Below are positions 1 through 9,598 of a DNA stretch of 64,000 nt, in pieces. Made by a program: the position numbers and the translations under genes. This DNA comes from Thalassospira australica (GTDB lineage: Bacteria > Pseudomonadota > Alphaproteobacteria > Rhodospirillales > Thalassospiraceae), in contig NZ_JRJE01000001.1 of assembly GCF_000763295.1 (NCBI RefSeq), forward strand, positions 62,001 through 126,000. The letters are read 5' to 3'. The notes under the pieces are model-generated. The model was not told the DNA's origin and made no database searches. It worked only from the letters and a program-made list of their open reading frames with translations. Positions within the stretch are counted from its first letter, which is position 1. Each line of letters opens with the position of its first letter.

Positions 1-38
1 ACGACCAAATACGAAGTCACATAATCAGGGAGTCTCAC

Positions 39-1226
39 ATGCCTATTTCTTCGCCTTTCCCGAAACTGACGCGACGGGCTGCCCTTTTGGGTGCGGCGGC
101 TGCGTTGGTGTTTGCGGCCGTATTGCCGACCCAGAATGCCCGTGCTGAAGATACTGTTAAGCTTGGCCTTGTTGCCGCGCTGAGCGGTCAGTCCGCAAAA
201 TCGGGTGAAGCCATCACGCGCGGCATCACCCTTGCGATTGACAAGATCAATGCCGAAGGCGGCGTTCTTGGCAAGCCGCTTGAACTTGTATCGCGTGATG
301 ATGAAAGCAACCCGGGCAAGGGGCTGGTTGCAGCCCGTGAACTTGCCCAGCGCGAAGGCGTTGCTGCGATCATCGGCGGCCTTGATACGCCGGTATCCTT
401 TGCCATCGTGCCTTACGTCAATCAGCAGAAAATGCCGTTCATTGGCCCGTGGGCAGCAGGCACCGGGATCACCAAAAACGGGGCTGACGAAAACTATGTC
501 TTCCGTGTTTCGGCTGTTGATGAATATGTCGACGAAGCAATTACCGAATATCTGATCGCCAATTACGGTGCAAAGAAACCGGGCATGATCCTGATCAATA
601 ACCCGTGGGGGGAATCCAACGAAAAGGGCTTGCTCAAGGCGCTTGAAAAACGCGGCATGGACCATGCCGGGATTGAAAAGTTTGAATCCAACGACGTTGA
701 TGTTGTCCCGCAGCTGACCCGTCTCAAGGAAAACGGTGCAGATTCCCTGTTTGTTGTTGCCAACGTGGCCCCGACCGCACAGGTCATCAAATCGCTTGAT
801 CGTATGGGCTGGGATGTTCCGATTTCATCACACTGGGGCCCGGCAGGTGGTCGCTTTACCGAGCTTGCAGGCAAGTCGGGTGAGAAGGTCCACTTCATTC
901 AGACCTATCTGTTTACCGATGCGGCTGATCCGATGTTCGCCAAGCTTCAGGAAAAATTCCCCGAGATCGAAACCCTTGCGGACGTAACCCCGGCAACCGG
1001 TATTGCCAATGCCTATGATGCGACCCTGTTGGTTGCGGCAGCCATTGAAAAAGCCGGTTCGACCGATGGTCCGGCCATCCGCGAAGCAATGTACGAAATC
1101 AGTGGTGTCGAAGGCATGATCAAAACCTATGACACGCCGTTCACCCCGGAAGATCAGGACGCGCTTGGTCCTGAAGATTACACCTTCGCGCATTTCGTCG
1201 AAGGTCAGATCATCCCGATCAAATAA
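39..1226 (+). CDS. ABC transporter substrate-binding protein, LivK/amide-urea type
   Basis: Periplasmic ligand-binding protein of 395 residues, the usual size for the LivK/Peripla_BP_6 family. The N-terminus has a twin-arginine-like run (TRRAALLG) and a hydrophobic stretch with probable cleavage after ARA near residue 36. The mature part begins VKLGLVAALSG, the typical start of this fold. The ATG follows AGGGAG at a suitable distance. It heads an operon with the LivH permease and a fused LivM-LivG-LivF protein, then a cytosine-deaminase-like hydrolase. The ligand may therefore be a nitrogenous ring compound or amide rather than a branched-chain amino acid; that is inference from context. A strong hairpin follows the gene. 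Confidence 0.9.
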   Translation: MPISSPFPKLTRRAALLGAAAALVFAAVLPTQNARAEDTVKLGLVAALSGQSAKSGEAITRGITLAIDKINAEGGVLGKPLELVSRDDESNPGKGLVAARELAQREGVAAIIGGLDTPVSFAIVPYVNQQKMPFIGPWAAGTGITKNGADENYVFRVSAVDEYVDEAITEYLIANYGAKKPGMILINNPWGESNEKGLLKALEKRGMDHAGIEKFESNDVDVVPQLTRLKENGADSLFVVANVAPTAQVIKSLDRMGWDVPISSHWGPAGGRFTELAGKSGEKVHFIQTYLFTDAADPMFAKLQEKFPEIETLADVTPATGIANAYDATLLVAAAIEKAGSTDGPAIREAMYEISGVEGMIKTYDTPFTPEDQDALGPEDYTFAHFVEGQIIPIK

Positions 1227-1240
1227 GCAATCCATTTTAC

Positions 1241-1272
1241 CTGTGCGGCGCGTTTTCCGATGCGCCGCACAG
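1241..1272 (+). other. Intercistronic hairpin after the binding-protein gene
   Basis: Perfect 11-bp stem (CTGTGCGGCGC paired with GCGCCGCACAG) with a 10-base loop, between the binding-protein gene and the permease. There is no continuous U-run directly after the stem, so it looks more like an mRNA-stabilising or attenuating element than a full terminator. Confidence 0.75.
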
Positions 1273-1330
1273 GGATTTCTTCCTTTTTGAATGATGCATC
1301 TTTGTGCATGGCAGAAGCAGGCGACTGGCA

Positions 1331-2206
1331 ATGACATTATTAATCGCGGCCCTGATTACCGGTATCGGTCTTGGCAGTATGTACGGGCTGATCGCGCTCG
1401 GTTTTCAGATCACCTACTCGGTGTCCTCAAAGGTCAATTTCGCCCAAGGGTCCATGGTGATGCTTGGTGCGGTTCTTGGCTTTGTCTTTTGCGAGAAATA
1501 TGGTTTCCCGGTCATTGTCGGTTATCCTCTGGCGATCCTGTGTTGCGGGGTCGCTGGCATTCTGGTGGAATTTTTCCTTGTCCGTCCGTTTGCCGTTCGC
1601 AATTCCGAAGCCTGGCTGATGGCAACCGTTGCCGGTGGTATCCTGCTTGATAACACTGTGCTGTTTACCTTTGGCAATGAGCCACGCACCTTGCCATCCG
1701 CCCTTGTTGGTGAAAGCTGGAACATCTTTGGTACCGGCGTTTATCCGCAACAAATTCTGATCCCGATTGCCGCTATTGGTGTGGCCTTGGCACTGCATGC
1801 GCTGTTTCGTCATACCCGACAGGGGCGCGCCTTGCTTGCGGTTGTGCAAAACCTTCAGGCAGCCAAGCTGATGGGGATCAACACCACCCTTATGGTGACG
1901 GGATCCTTTGCGATTTCATCGATGCTTGCCGGGGCGGCCGGTCTTTTGATCGCACCGCTGTTTTCGGTGCATTCTGATATGGGAACGCTGTTTGGGCTTA
2001 AGGCATTTGCGGTGGCCATTCTCGGCGGCATGACATCGGCCTATAGCGTCATGCTGGCAGGGTTCATCTATGGTCTGGTCGAAGCCGGTGTGACCACCTA
2101 TCTCGGATCTTCCTATACCTTCATCGTCGTGTTTGCACTTGTCATCGCGGTTCTGACCATCAAACCAAGCGGCCTGTTTGGCCGTGCGGCGATCAAAAAG
2201 GTCTGA
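1331..2206 (+). CDS. ABC transporter permease, LivH family
   Basis: Inner-membrane permease of 291 residues with about eight hydrophobic segments and the LivH-type N-terminus (ITGIGLGSMYGLIALGF). I chose ATG 1331. A GTG 27 bases upstream keeps the frame but adds only a short basic leader. The stop TGA shares its last A with the ATG of the next gene, so translation is probably coupled. It pairs with the LivM-like part of the downstream fusion to form the transmembrane pore. Confidence 0.9.
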   Translation: MTLLIAALITGIGLGSMYGLIALGFQITYSVSSKVNFAQGSMVMLGAVLGFVFCEKYGFPVIVGYPLAILCCGVAGILVEFFLVRPFAVRNSEAWLMATVAGGILLDNTVLFTFGNEPRTLPSALVGESWNIFGTGVYPQQILIPIAAIGVALALHALFRHTRQGRALLAVVQNLQAAKLMGINTTLMVTGSFAISSMLAGAAGLLIAPLFSVHSDMGTLFGLKAFAVAILGGMTSAYSVMLAGFIYGLVEAGVTTYLGSSYTFIVVFALVIAVLTIKPSGLFGRAAIKKV

Positions 2207-4761
2207 TGATGAAACCCGAATTCAAAATCAAGAATCCCATGCCGAAACTCAATAAATCCATTGCCCTTGATAGCGTGATTCTTCTGGCTGTTATTGCCGG
2301 TTTGATCGGCGTTTCGATCACGGGCGGCTATACCCAGTTCATCATCGGCCTTGTCGCCATCACCACGATTTTATGTGTTGGCCTGAATGTTCTCTATGGC
2401 CTGACCGGTCTAGTATCGCTTGGTCAGGTTGGCTTCTTTGCCATTGGTGCTTATGGCAGTGCGATCCTGACTTTGGCGGGATTGAATTTCTGGCTGTCCC
2501 TTGTTGCGGCAACTTTGATTGCCGGTGTGGCGGGGTGTGTTTTGGCACTGTCTGCTGTTCGCATGGCCGGGCCGTTTTTGGCGATGGTCACCATCGCCTT
2601 TGCCTTTATCGTCGAACATGGCGCGATTGAATGGCGCGCACTGACCGGCGGGCAGAATGGGCTGATGGGTTTCCCGATGCCTGAACTGTTTGGCTATATG
2701 TTTAGCGAAGCGGATCTGGTGATGCTCTGCGTGGTGCTGGGCGGGGTTGCTCTTTGGGCGTTTCGTCGTCTCGCGACCAGTGGCTGGGGCATGGCAATGA
2801 CCAGCATGCGTGATGCGGAAATTGCTGCAAGTTCGCTTGGCTATAATGCCTTTGCCGTCAAGGCCAGTGGCTTTGCCATTGCCGCAGCCATGGCAGGACT
2901 GGCTGGTGCATTGTTTGCGCCGCTTATGATGTTTATTGCGCCGTCAAACTTCCCGCTGAGCCAATCAATCCTGTATCTGTTTGCCGTCATTCTGGGCGGT
3001 GCGGGCACTGTGCTTGGCCCGCTGATCGGCGCATCGGTATCGGTTTTGTTGCCGGAATTTCTGGCGGACTTTGCCGAATATCGTTTGCTGATTTTCGGTG
3101 GTCTTTTGATCGTGGTTCTGTTGATTGCCCCGCGTGGAATTGTTGGCGTGATTGAACGGTTCATTCCGCTGACCAAACGTGGTGTGAATGCCACACCCGC
3201 CCATGAGATTGAAGCAGGGCTTAAGGCCTATGAAAAATCCGATGGTCTGGTGGTTGATGATCTTTCCATCGCCTTTGGCGGGGTGAAGGCCGTCAATGGC
3301 GTGTCCTTCACGGCCAAACCGGGCGATGTGACATCCATCATTGGCCCGAACGGGGCGGGGAAAACCACGCTTTTGAACATCATCAGCGGGTTTTACAAAC
3401 CGACGGCAGGGACCGTGCGAAGCGGGGGGCAGGACATTGCCGGAATGCCAACCGATTTTGCCGCCCGCAACGGCATTGCCCGGACCTATCAGGCGACCCG
3501 TCTGTTTGAAAATATGTCGGTCATCGACAATGTGATTGCCGGTATCCCGGTGGGACGTTTTGGTAAACCGTTTCGTGCGATTGCATCAAGTGCGAACCGC
3601 AACCATGCGGCCGGGCTTCTGGCATTTTGTGGATATGGTGGTGATATCGATGCCCGTGCGGGGGACTTGCCGCATGTGGACCGACGTCTGGTGGAAATTG
3701 CGCGGTCGCTTGCGACCAAGCCTGCGGTCTTGTTGCTTGATGAACCGGCCGCAGGTTTGATGCATGCCGACAAGGTGGCGCTTGCCAAACTGTTGCGCCG
3801 GTTGGCCGATGCCGGGATTACGGTGGTTCTGGTCGAACATGACATGGAAATGGTCATGGGCATTTCCGATCAGATTTTGGCCGTCGACGCCGGAACGCCG
3901 ATCATCTTTGATGTCCCGCAGGCCGTACAGCAGGATGCCCGCGTGATTGCCGCCTATCTGGGCGATGGGGAAATGAAAGCCCGTCCACGCCCGATCCCGT
4001 TTGAGGCAGGCCAGTCACCCGTGATTGAAACGCTGCGTCTGACCGCGGGGTATGGGGCAGCACCGGTGTTGCAATCGGTTGATCTTAAGGTCCGTCAGGG
4101 CGAAATGGTTGCCCTTCTGGGCGCGAACGGTGCAGGCAAATCAACCTTCCTGACGGCATTGGCCGGGTTGTTGCGTCCAGTAACGGGCAAGATCGTTTTG
4201 AACAACGAATATATCCATGACCTTGCCCCGCATCAGATTGTTGAGCAGGGGCTTGTTCTTGTGCCCGAAGGCCGACAGGTCTTTCCGGAACTGACCGTGC
4301 GCGAAAACATCGAACTCGGGGCCTATAAACAGCCCAAACCGGTTGGTGCGGATGAACTTGAAGCCATCCTGACCCGCTTCCCGCGTTTGCGTGATCGCAT
4401 CAACAGTCCTGCTGGTCTGTTGTCGGGGGGTGAACAGCAAATGATGGCGATTGCCCGTGGCCTTGTGGCCAAGCCAAAGGCGCTGTTGCTTGATGAACCC
4501 TCCCTTGGTCTGGCACCGGCCATGGTCGAAGAGCTTTATGCCATTTTGGGAGAACTTCGCGATGAAGGTGTGACGATCCTGCTCGTTGACCAGATGGCGA
4601 CCATGGCGCTTTCGGTGGCGGATTATGCCTATGTCCTCGAACAGGGGCAGGTGGTTGCCGAAGGCAATGCATCTGATCTGCGTCAGGATGAACGGCTGAT
4701 TGCGGCGTATCTTGGTGGTGCGGAACAGGGTGATAAGAACAAAGAAAAGGTGGCACAGTAA
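2206..4761 (+). CDS. Triple fusion: LivM permease, LivG ATPase and LivF ATPase
   Basis: A single 851-residue protein carrying three subunits that are usually separate. Residues 1 to about 330 are a LivM-like permease. Residues about 345-590 are a LivG-like ATPase with Walker A GPNGAGKT near 380 and Walker B LLLDEP. Residues about 605-845 are a LivF-like ATPase with Walker A GANGAGKS near 639, signature LSGGEQQ near 739 and Walker B LLLDEP. The LivG half has LPHVDRR near 488-494 where an LSGGQ/LSYG-type signature is expected, so one of the two composite ATP sites may be degenerate. The frame is open throughout, with no stop or frameshift at either junction. LivM-LivG fusions are known; the triple form is less common. 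It sits between livH and the amidohydrolase gene. Confidence 0.92.
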   Translation: MMKPEFKIKNPMPKLNKSIALDSVILLAVIAGLIGVSITGGYTQFIIGLVAITTILCVGLNVLYGLTGLVSLGQVGFFAIGAYGSAILTLAGLNFWLSLVAATLIAGVAGCVLALSAVRMAGPFLAMVTIAFAFIVEHGAIEWRALTGGQNGLMGFPMPELFGYMFSEADLVMLCVVLGGVALWAFRRLATSGWGMAMTSMRDAEIAASSLGYNAFAVKASGFAIAAAMAGLAGALFAPLMMFIAPSNFPLSQSILYLFAVILGGAGTVLGPLIGASVSVLLPEFLADFAEYRLLIFGGLLIVVLLIAPRGIVGVIERFIPLTKRGVNATPAHEIEAGLKAYEKSDGLVVDDLSIAFGGVKAVNGVSFTAKPGDVTSIIGPNGAGKTTLLNIISGFYKPTAGTVRSGGQDIAGMPTDFAARNGIARTYQATRLFENMSVIDNVIAGIPVGRFGKPFRAIASSANRNHAAGLLAFCGYGGDIDARAGDLPHVDRRLVEIARSLATKPAVLLLDEPAAGLMHADKVALAKLLRRLADAGITVVLVEHDMEMVMGISDQILAVDAGTPIIFDVPQAVQQDARVIAAYLGDGEMKARPRPIPFEAGQSPVIETLRLTAGYGAAPVLQSVDLKVRQGEMVALLGANGAGKSTFLTALAGLLRPVTGKIVLNNEYIHDLAPHQIVEQGLVLVPEGRQVFPELTVRENIELGAYKQPKPVGADELEAILTRFPRLRDRINSPAGLLSGGEQQMMAIARGLVAKPKALLLDEPSLGLAPAMVEELYAILGELRDEGVTILLVDQMATMALSVADYAYVLEQGQVVAEGNASDLRQDERLIAAYLGGAEQGDKNKEKVAQ

Positions 4762-4762
4762 G

Positions 4763-5986
4763 ATGCTTGATTATCTGGTGAGGAACGCCTGCCTTCCGGG
4801 CGAGAATACGCTTGTCGATCTTGGCGTTGCCGATGGCAACATTACGCAAATCGCCCAGTCGATACATGGTGATGCGCCAAGCTTTGATGCGTGTGGCCAA
4901 CTGATCAGCCCCGGTTTTGTCGAAAGCCACATTCATCTTGATAAGGCCTGCATCCTTGATCGTGCCAAAAACGAAACCGGCACCCTTCAAGGCGCGATTA
5001 GTGCGGTCGCCAATGCCAAAAGCGGCTTTACCGAAGATGACATCTATGCCCGCGCTGCCCGCGTGATTGAAAAGGCAATCACCGAGGGCACCAATGCGGT
5101 GCGCACCCATGTCGAAATTGATCCGGGTATTGGTCTTGCCGGGTTCAAGGCGATCAAGCGCCTGAAAGCCGATTACGCCTGGGCGATGGATGTCGAGATT
5201 TGCGTTTTCCCGCAGGAAGGCCTGTTTAATTATCCCGGCACCGAAGAATTGCTGCGCGAAGCGTTGGACAATGGGGCGGATTTGCTGGGCGGTTGCCCCT
5301 ATATGGATACTGATCCCAATGGGCAGATCCTGCGCCTGTTTGAAATGGCACGCGAATACGATGTCGATCTGGATTTTCATCTGGATTTCGATCTTGATGC
5401 CAGTTGGCGTCATCTTGATGAAGTTGCCAAACAATCCATCGCCTTTGGCTGGCAGGGCCGGGTGATGATCGGCCATGTCACCAAGCTGTCGGTGCTGCCC
5501 AAACCCGAACTCGACGACACGATTGCCATCATGCGTGATGCCGGGATTGGCTTGACCGTGTTGCCCGCGACCGACTTGTTTCTGACCGGGCGCGATCATG
5601 ATCATTCTGTGCCGTGTGGTGTTGCCCCGGCGCACAAGCTTGCCGATCATGGGGTGTGCTGCACGATTGCGACCAACAATGTGCTTAATCCGTTTACGCC
5701 TTATGGCGATTGTTCGCTGTCGCGAATGGCGAACCTTTACGCCAATGTCAGTCAGCTTTCGACAGAGGCAGAGTTGGAGAATTGCTTTGCCATGGTGTCT
5801 GACGCCCCGGCGAAATTGCTGGGCCGATCCAGCAAGATCGCGGTTGGCCAAGCGGCAAGCTTTATTGTCCTGCCTGCCCAAAGCCGCGCCCAGGTGGTCT
5901 CGGAAATCAGCCGCCCGGTCTGGGGCATGAAAGACGGGCGGGTAACGTTTGAACATCCGGTCGCAAAGCTGTTTCGCCCTGCATAG
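4763..5986 (+). CDS. Cytosine-deaminase-like amidohydrolase
   Basis: Metal-dependent hydrolase of 407 residues in the CodA/AtzC branch of the amidohydrolase superfamily. The strand-1 motif HIHLD (His56, His58), the HVEID and HLDFD segments and the GHVT segment match the family's metal and substrate ligands. Where CodA has the metal-ligand pair in GHDDV, this protein has ATNNV (Asn305, Asn306), so the usual aspartate is absent. The ATG lies 1 base after the transporter stop. An upstream in-frame start would only extend into the transporter gene. Operon context suggests it acts on the imported substrate, perhaps a cyclic amide or deaminated heterocycle. The exact reaction cannot be read from sequence. 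Confidence 0.8.
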   Translation: MLDYLVRNACLPGENTLVDLGVADGNITQIAQSIHGDAPSFDACGQLISPGFVESHIHLDKACILDRAKNETGTLQGAISAVANAKSGFTEDDIYARAARVIEKAITEGTNAVRTHVEIDPGIGLAGFKAIKRLKADYAWAMDVEICVFPQEGLFNYPGTEELLREALDNGADLLGGCPYMDTDPNGQILRLFEMAREYDVDLDFHLDFDLDASWRHLDEVAKQSIAFGWQGRVMIGHVTKLSVLPKPELDDTIAIMRDAGIGLTVLPATDLFLTGRDHDHSVPCGVAPAHKLADHGVCCTIATNNVLNPFTPYGDCSLSRMANLYANVSQLSTEAELENCFAMVSDAPAKLLGRSSKIAVGQAASFIVLPAQSRAQVVSEISRPVWGMKDGRVTFEHPVAKLFRPA

Positions 5987-6013
5987 GCATCACATGTATT
6001 GCTGCGGATACCA

Positions 6014-6050
6014 AAAAGCCTGCCAAGCGTCATTGCACTGGCAGGCTTTT
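6014..6050. terminator. Bidirectional intrinsic terminator
   Basis: 12-bp perfect stem (AAAAGCCTGCCA paired with TGGCAGGCTTTT) with a 13-base loop. A-rich and T-rich flanks allow it to end the amidohydrolase operon on the plus strand and the DUF1127 gene on the minus strand. Confidence 0.85.
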
Positions 6051-6096
6051 GGGTCAGACAGGGTGGGGCACCTGTCTTTTTGATATCTGTGCGTGG

Positions 6097-6330
6097 TTAT
6101 CTTGGCGCGTGACCATGTTCGCAGACGAAATCGACGTCCATGCGATCAATACCGATATCCTGAAGAATTTCACGCGGGGCATTGCGCAGCATTTCTGCAT
6201 CACGGCTGACCTTGTAGGCCAGTGCCCATTTGCGCGGAAAAAGGACGAGCCAGCGCCAGATGGATACGCCCGAAACCGGCGCAACATTGGTGGAGGCGAC
6301 GAGGGAGTTATTTGTAAACTGTGCTGGCAT
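6097..6330 (-). CDS. DUF1127 domain small protein
   Basis: 77-residue protein whose C-terminal half contains the DUF1127 signature (RNAPREILQDIGIDRMDVDF), a short helical motif common in alphaproteobacteria. Some characterised small DUF1127 proteins affect phosphate, carbon or RNA metabolism, but no function can be assigned here. The start is uncertain because no strong ribosome site precedes ATG 6330; a later in-frame start would still keep the motif. It is convergent with the amidohydrolase gene across a shared terminator and divergent from the Lrp-type gene. Confidence 0.75.
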   Translation of the reverse strand: MPAQFTNNSLVASTNVAPVSGVSIWRWLVLFPRKWALAYKVSRDAEMLRNAPREILQDIGIDRMDVDFVCEHGHAPR

Positions 6331-6542
6331 GATGCTGGCTCGCTAGTTTGTTTGCTAATAAGGGGTCAAAGCTTCCTTTGAGCCCGCAAACAATTTACGC
6401 GCTGCTTTTGTTTAACGGTGCGCAAGTTTCGCAAATCCATGCGAGATTTTCGCAAAAATTCCTGAAAAACGATTTTCTTTCGTCGCGCGCATAGGTCATG
6501 TTTGCGGACGGGGCGTTACATCATTTTTTGAGGCATTGAACT

Positions 6543-6980
6543 TTGGCGGAACTCGATACGTTCGACTATCGCCTGCTGGAGCTGTTGCAGGAAAACAGCC
6601 GCATGACAGGTAACGAGCTTGCACAAAGGGTTGGCCTTTCGTCGGCGGCCTGTTTGCGCCGTGTGCAGCGCTTGCGCGAAACGGGTGTTATTGAACGCGA
6701 TGTTGCCATCGTCTCGCCCAAGGTGTTTGGCAAGAAGATGATGGTGATTGTGCTTTTGACCATGGAGCGCGACCGCCCGGATCGCTACATGCTGATGCGC
6801 GACGAATTCGCCAAAATGCCCGAAGTCGTTCAATGCCATCATGTGACCGGTGCGCATGATTTTGTGCTGCGCATACAGGTCAGCGACATGGACGAATACA
6901 GTGCTTTCGTCGACCGGGTATTTCATGAACCCTATATCAAACGCTATGAAAGTCTGGCGGTTCTCGGCTCGCTGAAATAG
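6543..6980 (+). CDS. Lrp/AsnC family transcriptional regulator
   Basis: 145 residues, normal for the family. An N-terminal winged helix (about residues 5-60, with GNELAQRVGLSSAACLRRVQRL) is followed by an AsnC-type ligand-binding domain that includes the HHVTGAHDFVLRIQV segment. The best start is TTG at 6543, since the protein begins at the family's usual N-terminus and no suitable ATG lies upstream. It stands alone between the DUF1127 gene and the minus-strand sugar operon. The target is unknown; an amino acid is the usual effector in this family. Confidence 0.9.
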   Translation: MAELDTFDYRLLELLQENSRMTGNELAQRVGLSSAACLRRVQRLRETGVIERDVAIVSPKVFGKKMMVIVLLTMERDRPDRYMLMRDEFAKMPEVVQCHHVTGAHDFVLRIQVSDMDEYSAFVDRVFHEPYIKRYESLAVLGSLK

Positions 6981-6982
6981 CG

Positions 6983-7120
6983 CCAAAAGGGGCTTTTGGA
7001 ATATTCAATTAAAATGAATAATTAGGCCGATTATTCAATATTGGTGAAAAGTCAGACATCGGGCGCAAAGCCCAATATTGGACGTCATTTTAATCCTCAT
7101 ACAATTAAAATGACGTCCAA
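6983..7120. other. AT-rich intergenic block with three inverted repeats
   Basis: Between convergent genes. First hairpin: CCAAAAG/CTTTTGG (6983-6999). Second: TGAATAAT/ATTATTCA (7015-7037). Third: a perfect 17-bp inverted repeat, TTGGACGTCATTTTAAT with its complement, at 7078-7094 and 7104-7120 with a 9-base loop. A further CCGGCATG/CATGCCGG pair spans the ATPase stop codon (7130-7155). These probably act as transcription terminators in both directions. The 17-bp repeat is longer than needed for that. Confidence 0.6.
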
Positions 7121-7146
7121 ATCGAAAACCCGGCATGTGCGTTTCG

Positions 7147-8211
7147 TCATGCCGGAATGGTTTTTTCCGACGCATCAAACAGGTGAACATCACCGGATGC
7201 GAAATGCAGCCCGACAGTATCGCCAACGACGGCTTGGGAATGGCCGACGATGCGCACGGTGAACAGTCCGACGTTGGGCACATTGACATAGGCAAAGCTG
7301 TCCGAGCCCAGATGTTCCATCACGTCAATCTGCCCTGACAGGATCGCCGTTGTTGTGTCGGTGGCATCGCACAGCGACATGTGTTCGGGGCGGACGCCCA
7401 TTTTGGTCGCACCTTCGGCGTTGCGACCGATATCGGATGTATTGCCATTGGCAAATGAAAGCGCGCTGCCCTTGCCAGTGCAATCGACCACGTTCATTTT
7501 TGGTGAGCCGATGAATTGGGCGACAAACAGATTGCCCGGATGGCGATAAAGATCAAGCGGGGAGCCGACCTGTTCGATCTGGCCGGCCTGAAGAACGACA
7601 ATCTTGTCGGCAAGCGTCATGGCCTCTACCTGGTCATGGGTGACATAGACCATGGTTGCGCCGAGTTTCTGATGCAGGCGGGCGATTTCAAGGCGCATCT
7701 CAACACGCAGGGCTGCATCAAGGTTTGACAGCGGTTCATCAAACAAGAATGCCCTGGGTTCGCGAACAATTGCGCGCCCGATGGCAACGCGCTGACGCTG
7801 CCCGCCAGACAGGGCCTTGGGTTTGCGATCAAGATAGTCTTCAAGCTTTAGCGTTGCGGCAGCTTCATCGACCTTTTGGGTGATTTCATTTTTGGGCATG
7901 CCCGCCACGGTCAGGGCAAAGCCCATGTTTTCACGCACCGATTTGTGCGGATAAAGCGCATAGGACTGAAACACCATGGAAAGTTCACGTTCTGCCGGTG
8001 GTTTGCCCGTCACATCATCGCCGTCAATCAGGATCTGACCATCGGATGCCTCAACCAGACCGGAAATCAGGCGCAGCAACGTCGATTTGCCACAGCCAGA
8101 CGGGCCGACGAAAATGACCAGCTCGCCCTCATTGATCTGAAGGTCGATGCCCTTGATGACTTCGATGCCGCCAAATGATTTACGGATGTTTTTAAGTTCG
8201 ATCTGCCCCAT
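7147..8211 (-). CDS. ABC transporter ATP-binding protein, MsmK/UgpC type
   Basis: 354-residue ATPase of the carbohydrate uptake class 1 family. It has Walker A GPSGCGKS, signature LSGGQRQR, Walker [12 protein letters not shown], an H-loop (VTHDQVEAM) and a C-terminal TOBE/OB regulatory region of about 110 residues. I place the start at [14 protein letters not shown] 8211; the upstream in-frame extension is a low-complexity read-through of the previous gene's tail. It is the last gene of the minus-strand operon, one base after the glycosidase stop, and should energise the two permeases of this operon. Confidence 0.93.
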   Translation of the reverse strand: MGQIELKNIRKSFGGIEVIKGIDLQINEGELVIFVGPSGCGKSTLLRLISGLVEASDGQILIDGDDVTGKPPAERELSMVFQSYALYPHKSVRENMGFALTVAGMPKNEITQKVDEAAATLKLEDYLDRKPKALSGGQRQRVAIGRAIVREPRAFLFDEPLSNLDAALRVEMRLEIARLHQKLGATMVYVTHDQVEAMTLADKIVVLQAGQIEQVGSPLDLYRHPGNLFVAQFIGSPKMNVVDCTGKGSALSFANGNTSDIGRNAEGATKMGVRPEHMSLCDATDTTTAILSGQIDVMEHLGSDSFAYVNVPNVGLFTVRIVGHSQAVVGDTVGLHFASGDVHLFDASEKTIPA

Positions 8212-8212
8212 T

Positions 8213-9598
8213 TTATTTGGCCTCCTGATCTGTGGTGTCGGGCTTGGGGGTGTCGGGCTTGAGGGTGTTGGGCATGGGGATGGTGGCATCAGTGGGCGTG
8301 CCTGCGCCCCTGGGCCGTGCGGACCAGTAAAGTGACATGGATGCCGTCCATGAAAAGTCGGTGCCACCACCGCCACGGCCCGTTACCGGGCAGAAATATT
8401 CACGATAATCGGATTGGTCGATAAGGGCTTGGGTATCGGCGCGGATACGTTCGGCAAGTTCGGTTTCGCCATGTTCAATCAGACCCGTGGAGATCATCCA
8501 GTTGATCATGGCCCAGACAGGCCCCCGCCAATATCGGATTGAATCAAACAGTTCATGGTTTGGATCAAAACTGGGCACGCCATGCTTAACCGATGAAAGC
8601 CAGCGTGACAGGGTTGCTGCCATCTTGTTGGCCCGGATTTTTTCGACCTTGCCGGCAAACAGGGCAAGCCAACTGCCCGATGTCAGCGCGGTTGCATGTT
8701 CATTTCTTCTGAGATCAAGGGTGACATATCCGCCAACAGCCTCAGACCAAAGTGCTTCAAACCCGGCATCAAGACGGGCAAGGCGGGCGGTTGCGCGGGT
8801 TGCGATATCATCATGGCCCAAAAGTCTGGCCATGGTGATCAAATCGCGTTCGGCGCGCCGCAGGATTGCATTCATTCCCGGTTCAGCGACCCAAAACGGA
8901 CAATCACGCGCAATCACCTGCGGGTCCCAGTTACAATCGCGTCCGAATTTTACCAACGACATATAGTGGTCGTAGTCATCTTTTTTCGGGCGTTCGTCTT
9001 TGTTGACGATATCCGTGTCACGCCGGTGATAGGTGCCAACGCCGGTTGTATCGATAAAGGACAATGGACGATCCCAGTCCGGCAGATTGTCACGTCCGCT
9101 TTCCCAGGGGTGCATGTTTGCGACGACACCGCGGCCTTCCGGATCACGGGCATCGAGAAACCATTGATGCCAGCGATCAAGTTTGGGCAGAAGTTTGGCG
9201 GCGCGGTCGCGGTGGGCGTTAATATCTTCGGCCAGAAGGTGTTCGATCACGGTCGCGGCAACGGGGGGCTGTGTAATGCCCGATGTTGGCGGGGTGTCGG
9301 CGATATTTTTTGTGCCCCATTGTTCCGGGCCGGGGAAATAGCTTTTTTCCTCTTTCCAGAAAATGATGTGGGGCACCATGCCGTTGTCCCATTGTGCAGA
9401 CAGCAGGCTTTCGACTTCCTGCCATGCGCGGTCGGGATCAAAGACGGAAAAGCCAAGTGCGACCAGAGCACTATCCCAGTTCCACTGGAACGGATAAAGC
9501 TTGGCACTTGGCACCGTATAGCCGCCGCGATCATTGGCCAGAAGGATTTCGGCGGCACGTTTGTTCGTGCCCGAAAGCTGATCAATCGACATGGTCAT
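8213..9598 (-). CDS. Glycoside hydrolase, MGH1/GH63-like (alpha/alpha6 barrel)
   Basis: 461-residue hydrolase related to GH63 mannosylglycerate/glucosylglycerate hydrolases. It shows FQWNWDSAL near residue 38-45, the KYY-like [14 protein letters not shown] region and [15 protein letters not shown] near 411-425. The predicted substrate class is a small alpha-glucoside or mannoside such as glucosylglycerate or glucosylglycerol; this is inference. I chose ATG 9598, whose ATGA overlaps the stop of the upstream permease and which has GGGAG at good spacing; ATG 9592 is possible. The last 36 residues are a proline-rich tail with TPKPDT-like repeats and are probably not part of the fold. No signal peptide is seen, so it likely acts in the cytoplasm after uptake. 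Confidence 0.82.
   Translation of the reverse strand: MTMSIDQLSGTNKRAAEILLANDRGGYTVPSAKLYPFQWNWDSALVALGFSVFDPDRAWQEVESLLSAQWDNGMVPHIIFWKEEKSYFPGPEQWGTKNIADTPPTSGITQPPVAATVIEHLLAEDINAHRDRAAKLLPKLDRWHQWFLDARDPEGRGVVANMHPWESGRDNLPDWDRPLSFIDTTGVGTYHRRDTDIVNKDERPKKDDYDHYMSLVKFGRDCNWDPQVIARDCPFWVAEPGMNAILRRAERDLITMARLLGHDDIATRATARLARLDAGFEALWSEAVGGYVTLDLRRNEHATALTSGSWLALFAGKVEKIRANKMAATLSRWLSSVKHGVPSFDPNHELFDSIRYWRGPVWAMINWMISTGLIEHGETELAERIRADTQALIDQSDYREYFCPVTGRGGGGTDFSWTASMSLYWSARPRGAGTPTDATIPMPNTLKPDTPKPDTTDQEAK

Noticed and set aside
4400-5956. 518-codon open frame on the minus strand opposite the amidohydrolase
   Set aside because: Composition is low-complexity and His/Gln/Arg-rich with no family pattern. 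The plus-strand frame has clear catalytic motifs.
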